This document shows positions 42,940 through 51,696 of a DNA stretch of 64,000 bases, piece after piece. This stretch comes from Hydrogenophaga sp. PAMC20947 (GTDB taxonomy: Bacteria; Pseudomonadota; Gammaproteobacteria; Burkholderiales; Burkholderiaceae_C): positions 4,030,001-4,094,000 of the forward strand of contig NZ_CP039252.1 in assembly GCF_004795855.1 (NCBI RefSeq). Reading direction: 5' to 3'. Both the position numbers and the translations under genes were made by a program. The notes beneath the pieces are model-generated. The model worked only from the letters and a program-made list of their open reading frames with translations, searched no databases and had not been told where the DNA came from. The stretch's first letter is position 1. The number at the start of each line of letters is the position of its first letter.

Positions 42940-43851
42940 GTGATCGTTCGCCCGAGGCCACACTGGATTCGCATGCTTTTCGTGCGGCGCGGCTCCATCG
43001 TCCACCGCATCGTTGGACAGCAGCTGTTCATTTTTGCCCTGTCTTGCGGCGTCGTGCTGGCGCATGGGCAATTGTTTGCCTGGAAGGTCACGCTCAATGC
43101 CGGCCCTTTCTCCTTGATGGGCGTGTCTTTTGCCATTTTCCTCGGCTTTCGCATCAATGCCAGCTACGACCGCTTTTGGGAAGCGCGCAAACACTGGGGC
43201 AGTCTCCTGGTCGAAGCGCGAAACCTCACGCGCCATGCCCTGAGCTTCATCGCTCCTGAACGCGATGTGCGCCCCTTTGTGCTGGGACTGATCGGATTCG
43301 CGGCCACCATGCGCAACGGGTTGCGAGGCCACTCGCCGACGCACGGGACGCAAGGGCTGCTGCCCGAAACACTGCAAGTCCAGCTCGCCTCCGCGCGTTC
43401 TGCACCCTCGCTGGTGTTGCTGTGGCTCGGGCAATGGCTGGGCACCCATCGCCGCGAACAGGGCCTCGATCCCATGCTGGCCTACAAGATGGAGGACTCA
43501 CTGGACAAACTATCGCTCGCCCTCGGCAGCTGTGAACGCATCGCCAATACGCCATTGCCGTTCACCTATTCCGTCATCTTGCACCGCAGCGTTTACTTCT
43601 ATTGCGCGTTGTTGCCCTTTGGTCTGGTGGACACCATTGGCTGGACGACCCCGCTGGTGGTGTCTTTTGTGTCGTACACCTTTTTCGCGCTCGAAGCCCT
43701 GAGCGACGAAATCGAAAACCCCTTTGGGACAGACACCAACGACCTGGCCCTCAACGCCATGGTCGCCGGCATCGACGCCAGTTTGCGTGAGATGCTCGGC
43801 GAAACGCCGCCCCCTGCGCCGAGGCCGGACGCGAACTTTGTGTTGAATTGA
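42940..43851 (+). CDS. Bestrophin-family (YneE/UPF0187) membrane ion channel
   Basis: This 303-residue protein is of the bacterial bestrophin type, a pentameric ion channel of the inner membrane. The start MIVRPRPHWIRMLFVRRGS is typical of the family and uses a GTG. Family blocks include FRINASYDRFWEARKHWGSL, the LPFTYSVILHRSVYFYC segment, and the acidic DEIENPFGTDTNDLALNAM near the end. A later ATG at 42973 would cut the conserved start. The ion carried is not known. Confidence 0.9.
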   Translation: MIVRPRPHWIRMLFVRRGSIVHRIVGQQLFIFALSCGVVLAHGQLFAWKVTLNAGPFSLMGVSFAIFLGFRINASYDRFWEARKHWGSLLVEARNLTRHALSFIAPERDVRPFVLGLIGFAATMRNGLRGHSPTHGTQGLLPETLQVQLASARSAPSLVLLWLGQWLGTHRREQGLDPMLAYKMEDSLDKLSLALGSCERIANTPLPFTYSVILHRSVYFYCALLPFGLVDTIGWTTPLVVSFVSYTFFALEALSDEIENPFGTDTNDLALNAMVAGIDASLREMLGETPPPAPRPDANFVLN

Positions 43852-44020
43852 GGTAGCGGGGGCCGCGTTGGGGTTGTGCCGGTTGGGGCGCGCGGTTTCG
43901 CCGGCCTGCCGGGGCTACCGGTCCAGCGCTCGAAACCATGACGGGCATCTGCCCCGGATGGGTGTCAGGCAGGGACAACCTGGGCCCTGGTTGACGGCTT
44001 CAACCCCATCTCCTTTTTGC

Positions 44021-44722
44021 TCATTCGCCCGCGCCGATGGTCAGGGCCACGTCTGTCACGCCCGCCACGCGGCCGGTGATCCTGTCGCCCGCCACCACGG
44101 GCCCGACCCCTTCAGGGGTGCCGGTGTAGACCAGATCACCCGGTTGCAGGTGATAAAAAAGAGAGAGGTCGGCGATGATCTCGCGCACGTTCCAGATCAG
44201 TTTGTTCACATCCGAGGACTGCCGGGTGTCGCCGTTCACCTCGAGTGCGATCGCACCGCTGTCAAGGATTTGCCCCTCCATGGGCACGATGGCGCTGCAC
44301 ACCGAACCTTGTTCGATGTCTTTGCCCAGATCCCAGGGGCGGCCTTTGTCGCGCGCGACCAGCTGCAGATCGCGGCGCGTCATGTCCAGCCCGGCGGCGT
44401 AACCGTAGATCACGGTATGGGCGTCTTCAGCCTTCACGCGAAAGCCCGCCTTGCCGATGGCCACGACCATTTCCATTTCGAAATGGTAGTTGCGGGTTTC
44501 AGGCGGGTAGGGCACGGTCGAGCCGCTCAGCACCAGTGATTGGGGGGACTTGGTGAAGTAAAACGGCCGTTCCACCGACTTGTCTACCGGCTTGCCCATC
44601 TCCACCGCATGTGCATGGTAGTTGCGACCCACGCAGAAAATGCGGTTGATCGGGAACTGCTCGGTCTTTCCCTGGATGGGCAGGGACTGGATCGCGGGTG
44701 GGGCAAAAAGGTATTGGGCCAT
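44021..44722 (-). CDS. nagK: Fumarylpyruvate hydrolase (FAA hydrolase family), gentisate pathway
   Basis: This 233-residue hydrolase of the fumarylacetoacetate hydrolase family would split fumarylpyruvate (or maleylpyruvate) into pyruvate and a C4 acid. The metal ligands are in HFEMEMVVAIGK and GLDMTRRDLQ, and the family start FCVGRNYHAHAVEMG is present. It is the last of three minus-strand genes with a gentisate dioxygenase and a 3-hydroxybenzoate hydroxylase, so the pathway assignment is firm even though the exact substrate isomer is not. Confidence 0.9.
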   Translation of the reverse strand: MAQYLFAPPAIQSLPIQGKTEQFPINRIFCVGRNYHAHAVEMGKPVDKSVERPFYFTKSPQSLVLSGSTVPYPPETRNYHFEMEMVVAIGKAGFRVKAEDAHTVIYGYAAGLDMTRRDLQLVARDKGRPWDLGKDIEQGSVCSAIVPMEGQILDSGAIALEVNGDTRQSSDVNKLIWNVREIIADLSLFYHLQPGDLVYTGTPEGVGPVVAGDRITGRVAGVTDVALTIGAGE

Positions 44723-44792
44723 TGGCGCCTTTCATGGGGAAAAAAGTGGATCGAGGGATGGGTTGCATTTCTCCCAGAACACCGCGGAACTG

Positions 44793-44815
44793 CCCTTCGA
44801 CAGGCTCAGGACAGG
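44793..44815. repeat. Short dispersed repeat of the TTCGACAGGCTCAGGACAG type
   Basis: CCCTTCGACAGGCTCAGGAC resembles a short intergenic element that I recall as common in Burkholderiales genomes. Only one copy was seen in the window. It lies in the 148-bp gap after the gentisate dioxygenase stop and before the hydrolase start. Confidence 0.35.
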
Positions 44816-44870
44816 CCGCAGGTGTTGCGCCGTCAATGGGCGTGACGGAAGAAGCCCGGCGGGAGGTGGG

Positions 44871-45905
44871 CTATCTCACCTCGTACACACCCAGCTTCTG
44901 GTGCAGCGGCGTTTCATCCGCCATGAACAGAAACGCGGGTTGGGTGGCAGACGTGTTTTTGAGCGTGATCGCGGTGTAGCCGGGCGCGCAGCAGGTGTCG
45001 GCTTCGGCCAGCGTGAAGGCTTGCGCTTCGATGTGCACGCTGGCGCTGCCTTCGATCTGGTGCAGCACCGTGGCGGGTGAGCGAGCGGGCAGATTCAGCG
45101 TCTGGCCTGGGCGCAGCATGAGCGCATAAAAACCCAGAATGTTCTCGCAGTGGCCCCCGGTTTCGGGGTTGCTGTAAGTCACCTGAACGGCGTCCAGATC
45201 GGGCTGCTCGGTGGCGAGCGATTCCAGCGCGGCCCGTGCGTCGGCCCAGGGGTAGCGCAGCATCGGATACGGTTTCGCCGAGCGTTCAAACACCGGGCTG
45301 GGCACCACGCCACCGCGCGCATAGGTGCGCTCCCCATGCTCGGGTTTGATCGTTTGCCGGCCACCGTTGACGTGGTAGCTGGTCTCCATGTAGTACACCA
45401 GCGGCAGGTCCAGCACGTCGAGCCACACCACCGGTTCCGTGCCATCGTGGCCGTGTTCGTGCCAGAGCCCGGTGGGCGTGAGGATCAAATCGCCGCGCAG
45501 CATCTCGCACTTTTCTCCGTCCACGTTGGACCATGCGCCCGTGCCCTCCACCACCATGCGCACGGCGTTGGGCGTGTGCCGGTGTGCGGGCGCCCATTCA
45601 CCGGGCAGCAGCAGTTGCATGCCCAGGTACATGGCCGCGCTGGCCTGCATCTTCTCCAGCCCGTGGCCCGGATTCGCCAGCACCAGCACCCGGCGCTCGG
45701 CCTTCTCGATGGGCGTCAACTCGCCGGCCTTGAGCAGCAGGGGCTTGAGGGTGGCGTAAGGCCAATGCGTGGCCCGCGTCTGCCGCGTCGGTACGCCGGG
45801 CGGCAACACACCGCGCAGGCTCGGCCACAGGGGCACCAGGTTGTGCGCGGTCAGCTCATCGCGGTAGTCCTGGGGCAAGTCTTCCAATCGACCGAGTTCG
45901 TTCAT
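44871..45905 (-). CDS. nagI: Gentisate 1,2-dioxygenase
   Basis: This 344-residue bicupin opens the ring of gentisate to give maleylpyruvate using Fe(II) and oxygen. The first cupin has the iron ligands in PAHRHTPNAVRMVVEGTGAW and a later HEHGHDGTE; the second cupin contains LHQIEGSASVHIE. The typical N-terminus and the LWPSLRGVLPPG block are present. It sits between the 3-hydroxybenzoate hydroxylase and the hydrolase gene on the same strand. Confidence 0.94.
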   Translation of the reverse strand: MNELGRLEDLPQDYRDELTAHNLVPLWPSLRGVLPPGVPTRQTRATHWPYATLKPLLLKAGELTPIEKAERRVLVLANPGHGLEKMQASAAMYLGMQLLLPGEWAPAHRHTPNAVRMVVEGTGAWSNVDGEKCEMLRGDLILTPTGLWHEHGHDGTEPVVWLDVLDLPLVYYMETSYHVNGGRQTIKPEHGERTYARGGVVPSPVFERSAKPYPMLRYPWADARAALESLATEQPDLDAVQVTYSNPETGGHCENILGFYALMLRPGQTLNLPARSPATVLHQIEGSASVHIEAQAFTLAEADTCCAPGYTAITLKNTSATQPAFLFMADETPLHQKLGVYEVR

Positions 45906-45978
45906 GATGAGTCTCCAAAGATGGTCGGGGCAGTTGGGGTGAAGTGACCGCCGCCCGGAACGTCGCGGCGGAGGTGGG

Positions 45979-47184
45979 TCAAGTGTTCAGGCAGTTTTCA
46001 ACGTTCCACCCATACAACCACTCCATCGCATCGTAAAAACGTTCGGGTGTACGGCCTTTCCAGAGGTCGTTGCGCACCAGGCGCTCCACGCCATGGGCAT
46101 GGTAAATCCGGCCCATTTCTCGGGAGCTCAACACCACGCGCGCGGTGCGTGCCACCCGGGATCGTTCGTAGTGCGCAAAGGCCAGGGGGATGTTGTTGTG
46201 GTGCACCCGCATGGCTTCGCCCAGTGTCACGCCGTCTTCCATGGCGGTGCAAGCGCCTTGCGCGAGGTATTGCAGCGTGGCGTGGGCGGCGTCGCCCAGC
46301 AAGGTGACGCGGCCAAAGGTCCATTGTGCGATCGGGTCGCGGTCAGCGGTGGCCCAGCGCTTCCAGTCTTTGGGCAATTCGATCAGCTGGCGCGCCTTGG
46401 GGCAGATGCCCTCGAAATAGCTCAGCACTTCTTCGCGGCTGCCTTCGGTGACGCTCCATTCTTCTTTGTCGCGGCTGTGGAAAGTCACCACCACGTTGTA
46501 TTGCTCGCCGCCCCGCAGCGGGTAGTGCACCAGGTGGCAGTTGGGCCCGACCCAGATCGCCGCGGCATTCCATCGCAGGTCCTCGGGAAAGTCGGCTTTG
46601 TCGACCACCGCGCGGTACACCACATGGCCCGACACCCGGGCTTCGTCGCCCACCAACTGCTGGCGCACGGCCGATTTCACGCCGTCGGCCCCCACCAGCG
46701 CCATGCCCACGTGGCGCCCGCCTTGGGTGTCGATCGCGGTGACGCTCAGTGCGTCTTGTTCCAGGCGCGCCACCTTGGTGGAGGTCACGCATTCGATCAA
46801 GCCGCTGGCCATCGCACCCCGCAGCAGGGCGCCGTGCATGTCGGCCCGGTGGATCACGGCATAGGGGTTCTTGAAGCGGGCGCGAAACGCTTCACCCACC
46901 GGAATGCGGCCCACAAGCGTTTCGTCCAGCGCGTCGTGCATCACCATCTCGTCGGTGTACACCGCCAGGGCACGGGCCTGGTCGCCAATGCCCAACGCGT
47001 CAAAAGCAGCAAAGCCGTTGGGCCCCAGCTGGATACCGGCGCCGATCTCGCCCAGCTCGGTGGCCTGCTCCAGCACCTTGACGTGCAAGCCTTGCCGCGC
47101 CAGCGCCAGCGCCGCCGATAGGCCACCAATACCCCCGCCAGCGATCAGCACGGGCAGTTCGGTTGCGGTTGAGTGGGTGTTCAT
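45979..47184 (-). CDS. nagX: 3-hydroxybenzoate 6-monooxygenase (FAD)
   Basis: This 401-residue group A flavin monooxygenase would convert 3-hydroxybenzoate to gentisate with NADH and oxygen. The FAD motifs are visible: LIAGGGIGGLSAALAL, the DG motif in VGADGVKSAVRQ and the GD motif in VTLLGDAAHATLQYLAQG. The pairing with gentisate dioxygenase and fumarylpyruvate hydrolase gives the substrate call; a salicylate 5-hydroxylase would be a multicomponent enzyme and is not seen. A palindromic operator-like site lies about 50 bp upstream. Confidence 0.88.
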   Translation of the reverse strand: MNTHSTATELPVLIAGGGIGGLSAALALARQGLHVKVLEQATELGEIGAGIQLGPNGFAAFDALGIGDQARALAVYTDEMVMHDALDETLVGRIPVGEAFRARFKNPYAVIHRADMHGALLRGAMASGLIECVTSTKVARLEQDALSVTAIDTQGGRHVGMALVGADGVKSAVRQQLVGDEARVSGHVVYRAVVDKADFPEDLRWNAAAIWVGPNCHLVHYPLRGGEQYNVVVTFHSRDKEEWSVTEGSREEVLSYFEGICPKARQLIELPKDWKRWATADRDPIAQWTFGRVTLLGDAAHATLQYLAQGACTAMEDGVTLGEAMRVHHNNIPLAFAHYERSRVARTARVVLSSREMGRIYHAHGVERLVRNDLWKGRTPERFYDAMEWLYGWNVENCLNT

Positions 47185-47234
47185 CGGGGTCTCCAGACAG
47201 GGCGATTGGCAGGGCGGGCATGCAATTGGTAAGC

Positions 47235-47251
47235 ATACTGATGGTTAGTAT
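47235..47251. promoter_or_regulatory. Palindrome ATACT-N7-AGTAT before the 3-hydroxybenzoate cluster
   Basis: Perfect 5-bp arms with a 7-bp spacer lie in the divergent gap between the hydroxylase gene and the GST gene. The spacing suits a MarR- or LysR-type aromatic-acid regulator. A MarR gene lies about 4 kb away at 51177, but a link is speculative. Confidence 0.4.
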
Positions 47252-47357
47252 AGGGTTCTTCGGCCCATTTGTGAAATGGGGAAAATGCATGGGTCCCTGT
47301 GCGGGCCGGTTCGCTTGCGTTTGGCCATGATGGGCCGACGCCCTTAGGATGGACCCC

Positions 47358-48068
47358 ATGCACGTTGCGCGTTCCGACTCCTTGGGGATTCACCCCGTTC
47401 TTTACTCCTTCCGGCGCTGTCCTTATGCGATCCGCGCGCGCATGGCTGTGCTGGCGGCGGGCGTGGTGGTGGAACTGCGCGAAGTGGTGTTGCGGAACAA
47501 GCCACAGGCCTTGCTGGACGTGTCGCCCAAGGCGACCGTGCCGGTGTTGGTCAACACGCTGGGTGGGGCTGTTCAGGTGATCGAACAAAGTCTGGATGTG
47601 ATGCGCTGGGCGCTAACCCAACAAGACCCCCAGGGGTGGCTCAATGGGGCCGATGCTGCGCCGCAGCAAGCCTGGATCGTTTTGAACGACGGCGCTTTCA
47701 AGGGCGCACTCGATGCCTACAAATACCCCGAGCGCCACCCGGAACGCAGCGTGGTCGAGCACCGGGCCGAAGGCGAGCGTCTGATGCTGGTGCCGATGAA
47801 TCACACCCTGGCCAGTCAGCCGTTCCTCGCGGGCGAGCGGCCGGGGTTGAGCGATGTGGCGTTGTTCCCGTTTGTGCGCCAGTGGGCGGGGGTGGACCCG
47901 GTTGGCTTCGCAGGCAGACCATTGCCGCATCTGCAGCGCTGGTTGAACCATTGGTTGACCAGCGCGGCCTTCGAGCAGGTGATGGCCAGGTGGCCGGCCT
48001 GGGAGCCCGGTCAGGCGCCGGCTTTGTTTCCTGCGTTAAAGGGGCTTGGGCTCGAATGCGATGTGTAG
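47358..48068 (+). CDS. Glutathione S-transferase-like protein
   Basis: This 236-residue protein has a thioredoxin-like N-terminal domain (VLYSFRRCPYAIRARMAVLA, ATVPVLV, EQSLDVMRWAL) and an all-helical C-terminal domain (LSDVALFPFVRQWAG), the GST layout. The CPYA motif gives a cysteine in the active-site position, like glutaredoxin or omega-type GSTs. The ATG at 47358 has AGGATGG before it, so I prefer it to the ATG nine bases upstream. It is divergent from the gentisate cluster but does not look like a maleylpyruvate isomerase. Confidence 0.8.
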   Translation: MHVARSDSLGIHPVLYSFRRCPYAIRARMAVLAAGVVVELREVVLRNKPQALLDVSPKATVPVLVNTLGGAVQVIEQSLDVMRWALTQQDPQGWLNGADAAPQQAWIVLNDGAFKGALDAYKYPERHPERSVVEHRAEGERLMLVPMNHTLASQPFLAGERPGLSDVALFPFVRQWAGVDPVGFAGRPLPHLQRWLNHWLTSAAFEQVMARWPAWEPGQAPALFPALKGLGLECDV

Positions 48069-48635
48069 GCCTGTGTCTGTGATGCGGATCTTGCCGGGCC
48101 GCAGACCCAGGGCGTCGAGCATGGTCAGGTCTCGCGCCTCCAGCTGGTGCAAGACCACTTCCTGCAACGCGGCTTCGGTCAGGGCTGGCCCGTACACTTG
48201 AATCAGCGCGCTGGCCTCGGGACGCAGCCCCGGAAACTGCAGGCTGTTGAAGCGCAGCTGGTGGGCGCGTACCGTGCGGTCGCTGGCCTCATAACGCAGG
48301 CCAAAGCCGACATTGAGCTGGCCTGTCTGCGGCCGGTTCAGCGCAGGGCCCTCGGCCACCACGTCCATGTCCGCATTCATGCGGTTGTCCTGGGACAGCA
48401 GATCGAGCCGGGGTTGTTGCACCCTCAGGGTGAGAAACCCGGCCACCTGGTAGCCCACCGGAAAATGGGGCTTGAGCATCTCCAGCAACTGCGGCTTGGA
48501 CACCGCGCGGCCAGGCCCGTCGCCGTTGTCGTCAGCGGCATCGCTCGCCCAGCTGTTGGGCAGGCCAGCGCCCATCGCCAGCGCCCACCCACAGCGGCGC
48601 AACCAGTTTCGTCGTGTTGAGGTATCGGAGTCCAT
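48036..48635 (-). CDS. DUF1439-type exported protein
   Basis: This 199-residue protein resembles the DUF1439/YceB family of periplasmic lipid-binding-like proteins. The N-terminus has a twin-arginine-like stretch (TRRNWLRRCGWALAMGAG), and a hydrophilic linker is followed by VSKPQLLEMLKPHFPVGYQ, then beta-rich blocks and a closing ITDTGLHIAFEPK. The 3' end overlaps the convergent GST gene by about 33 bases. The function in the family is unclear. Confidence 0.75.
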   Translation of the reverse strand: MDSDTSTRRNWLRRCGWALAMGAGLPNSWASDAADDNGDGPGRAVSKPQLLEMLKPHFPVGYQVAGFLTLRVQQPRLDLLSQDNRMNADMDVVAEGPALNRPQTGQLNVGFGLRYEASDRTVRAHQLRFNSLQFPGLRPEASALIQVYGPALTEAALQEVVLHQLEARDLTMLDALGLRPGKIRITDTGLHIAFEPKPL

Positions 48636-48679
48636 CGGCCCATTGTGCCCCGCGTTGCAGGCGGTCGGGCGCGCAGGGG

Positions 48680-49273
48680 TCATGTGCCTGAGCCCGGTGT
48701 CTCTGCCTGGGGCTTCGGCCCAGCGAAGGGATGCAGCGTGTCGCCCACCCTGATGCAGCCACCCCGCAGCAGCATCGCCGTGAGGCCGCCATGGCCCCGC
48801 ATGGCGTTGTAGCCGCCAGGCCCCAGCAGCGCCTCCATGCGGGAACACGGGTCACAAGGCCCGGTGATCTGCAGCAACACCTCGTCGCCCAATTGCCAGA
48901 CCAGCCTGGCATCGGGGAACGGTGAGCGAAGACCCAACAGGTTGATCCCGCTGATGACCAGGTTGCGGCGCAGCAGGCCGGCTTCCACTGTCTCCAGTCC
49001 CGTCCATTGCGCCACCAGCGGCAAGTGCTCTGCCTGGATCAGCGTGATCTCCCGGCTGCGTTGGGCCTGATCTTCCCGAAACCGGCTCGCCCGGTGGTCC
49101 CCCAGCAAACCCCGTCCGACCTCGGCCTGTGCCGTGTCCAGCCGTTGCATCTGGCCCCGCCGTTGCGTCCGCACCCAGATGGCCTCCAGCCGGCCCGGAA
49201 AGGGGAATTGCGCGGTCAAATCGCGCAGGCCTTGGGCGGGCTCGTTGGGCGGGGGAGAGGCGGACAGGGGCAT
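48680..49273 (-). CDS. MOSC-domain protein
   Basis: This 197-residue protein contains a MOSC domain, the sulfur-carrier domain related to the C-terminal part of molybdenum cofactor sulfurase. Visible parts are RLEAIWVRTQRRG, RGLLGDHRASRF, REITLIQAEHLP, RRNLVISGINLLGL and the cysteine motif ITGPCDPCSRMEALLGPGGYNAM (shown in part, GPCDPC). It may act on small nitrogen- or sulfur-containing compounds. It is a single gene, divergent from selO. Confidence 0.9.
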   Translation of the reverse strand: MPLSASPPPNEPAQGLRDLTAQFPFPGRLEAIWVRTQRRGQMQRLDTAQAEVGRGLLGDHRASRFREDQAQRSREITLIQAEHLPLVAQWTGLETVEAGLLRRNLVISGINLLGLRSPFPDARLVWQLGDEVLLQITGPCDPCSRMEALLGPGGYNAMRGHGGLTAMLLRGGCIRVGDTLHPFAGPKPQAETPGSGT

Positions 49274-49452
49274 GCGGTCGTGAACTTCGCCAGTGAAGGG
49301 CGTGGGTGAAAGGCGGTCTCAACACAGCGATCGTGTCACAGCAAGGCGAGCCGCGCCAGGCAACCGGTTGTCGCCCGCGACAACCCCACGGCCGACCCGG
49401 CCCCGCGTTTTGCGCGATCATGAGCGCTCTGTTCTTGCGTTTGAAAGCCACC

Positions 49453-51000
49453 ATGTCTGTTTCCGCCGATCCCCGCCCAGCCAGCTTGCCGCGAGTGGAT
49501 GCCGCTCAGCTCGGCATGGTGCTGGACAACAGCTACGCCAATGAGCTCACGGGCCTGCATGCGCCCTGGAACCCCAGCCCGGCACCGCAGCCCAGCTGGC
49601 TCGCTTTGAACACCGAACTCGCTCAGGCATTGGGGTTGAACGCCGATGCCATCGCTGGGGCAGACGGTCTGGCCGTTTTCTCGGGCCAGGCTTTGCCCAC
49701 CGGAGCAAGCCCTGTCGCGCAGGCCTACGCGGGCCACCAGTTTGGCCATTTTTCGCCGCAGCTGGGCGACGGCCGCGCGCTGTTGCTGGGCGAGGTGGTC
49801 GACCCCCAGGGGCAGCGGCGCGACATCGCTTTCAAGGGCTCGGGCCGCACGCCGTTTTCGCGCGGCGGCGATGGCAAAGCCGCCGTGGGGCCGGTGCTTC
49901 GGGAGTACCTGATGGGCGAGGCCATGCAGGCGCTGGGCATTCCCACCACGCGAGCGCTCGCTGCCATTGCCACCGGTGAGCAGGTCGCTCGCGAGCGGCC
50001 GCTGCCGGGTGCCGTGTTGGTGCGCGTGGCAGCCAGCCACCTGCGTGTGGGTACCTTCCAGTTTTTTGCGGCCCGCGAAGACCAGGAAAAGCTCAAGCGC
50101 CTGGCCGACTACGCCATCAACCGCCACGACCCCGATCTGGCCGGTCAGCCCGATCAATACCTGGGCCTCTTGCGCCGCGTGGCCGAGCGGCAGGCCACGT
50201 TGATCGCCCAGTGGATGGGCGTGGGCTTCATCCACGGGGTGATGAACACCGACAACATGACGATCTCGGGCGAAACCATCGACTACGGCCCCTGCGCCTT
50301 CATGGAAGCGCATGCGCCCGACACGGTGTTCAGCTCCATCGACCGCGATGGCCGCTATGCCTACGCCAACCAGCCCCTGATCGCCCGCTGGAATCTGGCG
50401 CGGCTGGCCGAAGCCTTGTTGTCGCTGGTGCACGAAGACAGCGACCAGGCCATCGCCCTGGTGTCCGACGTGATCGATGCATTTCCGGCCTTGTACCAGG
50501 CGCAATGGCTGGCCGTGTTCCGCCGCAAGCTGGGTTTGGTGTCGAGTGGCAACGACGCAGAAGACACAGCACTGATCGAAGACTTTCTGGCATTGCTGCA
50601 CACGCAAGGCATGGACCACACGCTCGCTTTTCGCCACCTCGCCGATGCCGTCGAAGCAACCGACGGCCAGGCGCCCGAGATGATGGCGCTGGCAGCGCCG
50701 CCTGGCCGTGAGCCGCTCCTGGCCTGGTTGCAGCGCTGGCAACAACGGCTGGTGAGCAGCGGGAAGTCGCCGCCGCAGCTGGCGGTCGCGTTGCGCGCGG
50801 CCAACCCGCTGTACATCCCCCGCAACCACCGGGTGGAAGAAGCGCTGCAGGCCGCCACCGAGCGCGGTGATCTTGTGCCTTTCGAACGCTTGCTGACGGT
50901 GCTGAAAGCGCCCTTCGACGTGCAACCGGGTTCCGAGGCCTATGCCCTGCCCGCATCGGTCGAGCAGCAGGCGGGTTACCAGACCTTCTGTGGCACTTGA
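49453..51000 (+). CDS. selO: SelO (YdiU), protein adenylyltransferase pseudokinase
   Basis: This 515-residue protein is a SelO/YdiU-type pseudokinase that transfers AMP to proteins in redox stress. The ATP-site blocks FKGSGRTPFSRGGDGKAA and VLREYLMGEAMQALGIPT and the active-site GVMNTDNMTISGETIDYGP are present, with YAGHQFGHFSPQLGDGRA earlier. The C-terminus ends YQTFCGT with a cysteine where some relatives have selenocysteine nearby. The ATG at 49453 (MSVSADPRP) is preferred to the one at 49420, which adds 11 residues. Confidence 0.95.
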   Translation: MSVSADPRPASLPRVDAAQLGMVLDNSYANELTGLHAPWNPSPAPQPSWLALNTELAQALGLNADAIAGADGLAVFSGQALPTGASPVAQAYAGHQFGHFSPQLGDGRALLLGEVVDPQGQRRDIAFKGSGRTPFSRGGDGKAAVGPVLREYLMGEAMQALGIPTTRALAAIATGEQVARERPLPGAVLVRVAASHLRVGTFQFFAAREDQEKLKRLADYAINRHDPDLAGQPDQYLGLLRRVAERQATLIAQWMGVGFIHGVMNTDNMTISGETIDYGPCAFMEAHAPDTVFSSIDRDGRYAYANQPLIARWNLARLAEALLSLVHEDSDQAIALVSDVIDAFPALYQAQWLAVFRRKLGLVSSGNDAEDTALIEDFLALLHTQGMDHTLAFRHLADAVEATDGQAPEMMALAAPPGREPLLAWLQRWQQRLVSSGKSPPQLAVALRAANPLYIPRNHRVEEALQAATERGDLVPFERLLTVLKAPFDVQPGSEAYALPASVEQQAGYQTFCGT

Positions 51001-51176
51001 TGCGGTTGGCCTTGCCGCGCGACAGCACGGTCGGCGGCGCCCACCTTGTTCTGCGCTCGAAGGCAAAACCGCCGGAATCCCGGGCTCGATGGTGTGCCTG
51101 GCGCTGGGCGTAAAGGGTACAGTGGTGCCACGCAAAATCTCTTTGCCCAACCGCGCCTGAGAGCGCCCACCGAGCC

Positions 51177-51659
51177 GTGAAGCCCATCCCCGCATCGACC
51201 GACGTCGACATCAATCTCCAGCCCGGCCACGCCATCCGCCGCCTGCACCAGATCTCGGTCGGGATCTTTCTGCAAGAGGTGGGAGACCTGGGCGTGACGC
51301 CGGTGCAGTACGCCGCCTTGCAGCGCGTCCACAACCAGCCGGGCCTTGACCAGCGCACGCTGGCGCGCGGCATTGCCCTCGACACGTCCACCACCGGTGG
51401 CGTGGTGGACCGGCTGGAAGTCCGTGGCTGGATGGAGCGGCGCACATCGGCTGAAGACCGGCGCGCCCGGCAGCTCTTTTTGACCGCCGAAGGCGAAGCC
51501 ACCTTGACGGCCACTCTGCCGGCCATGCTGCGCACCCAGGATCAGATCCTCGCGCCACTGGCACCCGAACAGCGCAAAACTTTCATGCGCCTGCTCAGCT
51601 TGCTGGTTGAAGAGAACAACACGCTGAGCCGCGCGCCCAGCCAGCCGGCCAAGCCCTGA
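51177..51659 (+). CDS. MarR-family transcriptional regulator
   Basis: This 160-residue winged-helix regulator starts with GTG. The DNA-binding part contains VTPVQYAALQRVHNQPGLDQ, LARGIALDTSTTGGVVDRLE and the wing RRTSAEDRRARQLFLTAEGE. It is of the type that responds to aromatic acids. Neighbours are selO and a glutamine synthetase-like gene on the other strand, so no target is obvious; the gentisate cluster 4 kb away is one possibility. Confidence 0.9.
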   Translation: MKPIPASTDVDINLQPGHAIRRLHQISVGIFLQEVGDLGVTPVQYAALQRVHNQPGLDQRTLARGIALDTSTTGGVVDRLEVRGWMERRTSAEDRRARQLFLTAEGEATLTATLPAMLRTQDQILAPLAPEQRKTFMRLLSLLVEENNTLSRAPSQPAKP

Positions 51660-51696
51660 GCGCCTGGCGTTGCCGGGGCCAAGTTCGGCCTGTGCC

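Noticed and set aside
47358..48068. GST-like protein considered as maleylpyruvate isomerase
   Set aside because: It has a CPYA motif and lacks the serine-containing N-terminal signature of the zeta-class isomerases. It is also divergent from the gentisate genes.
49336..51195. A 619-codon minus-strand frame opposite selO
   Set aside because: The plus-strand SelO has full family motifs; the antisense translation has none.
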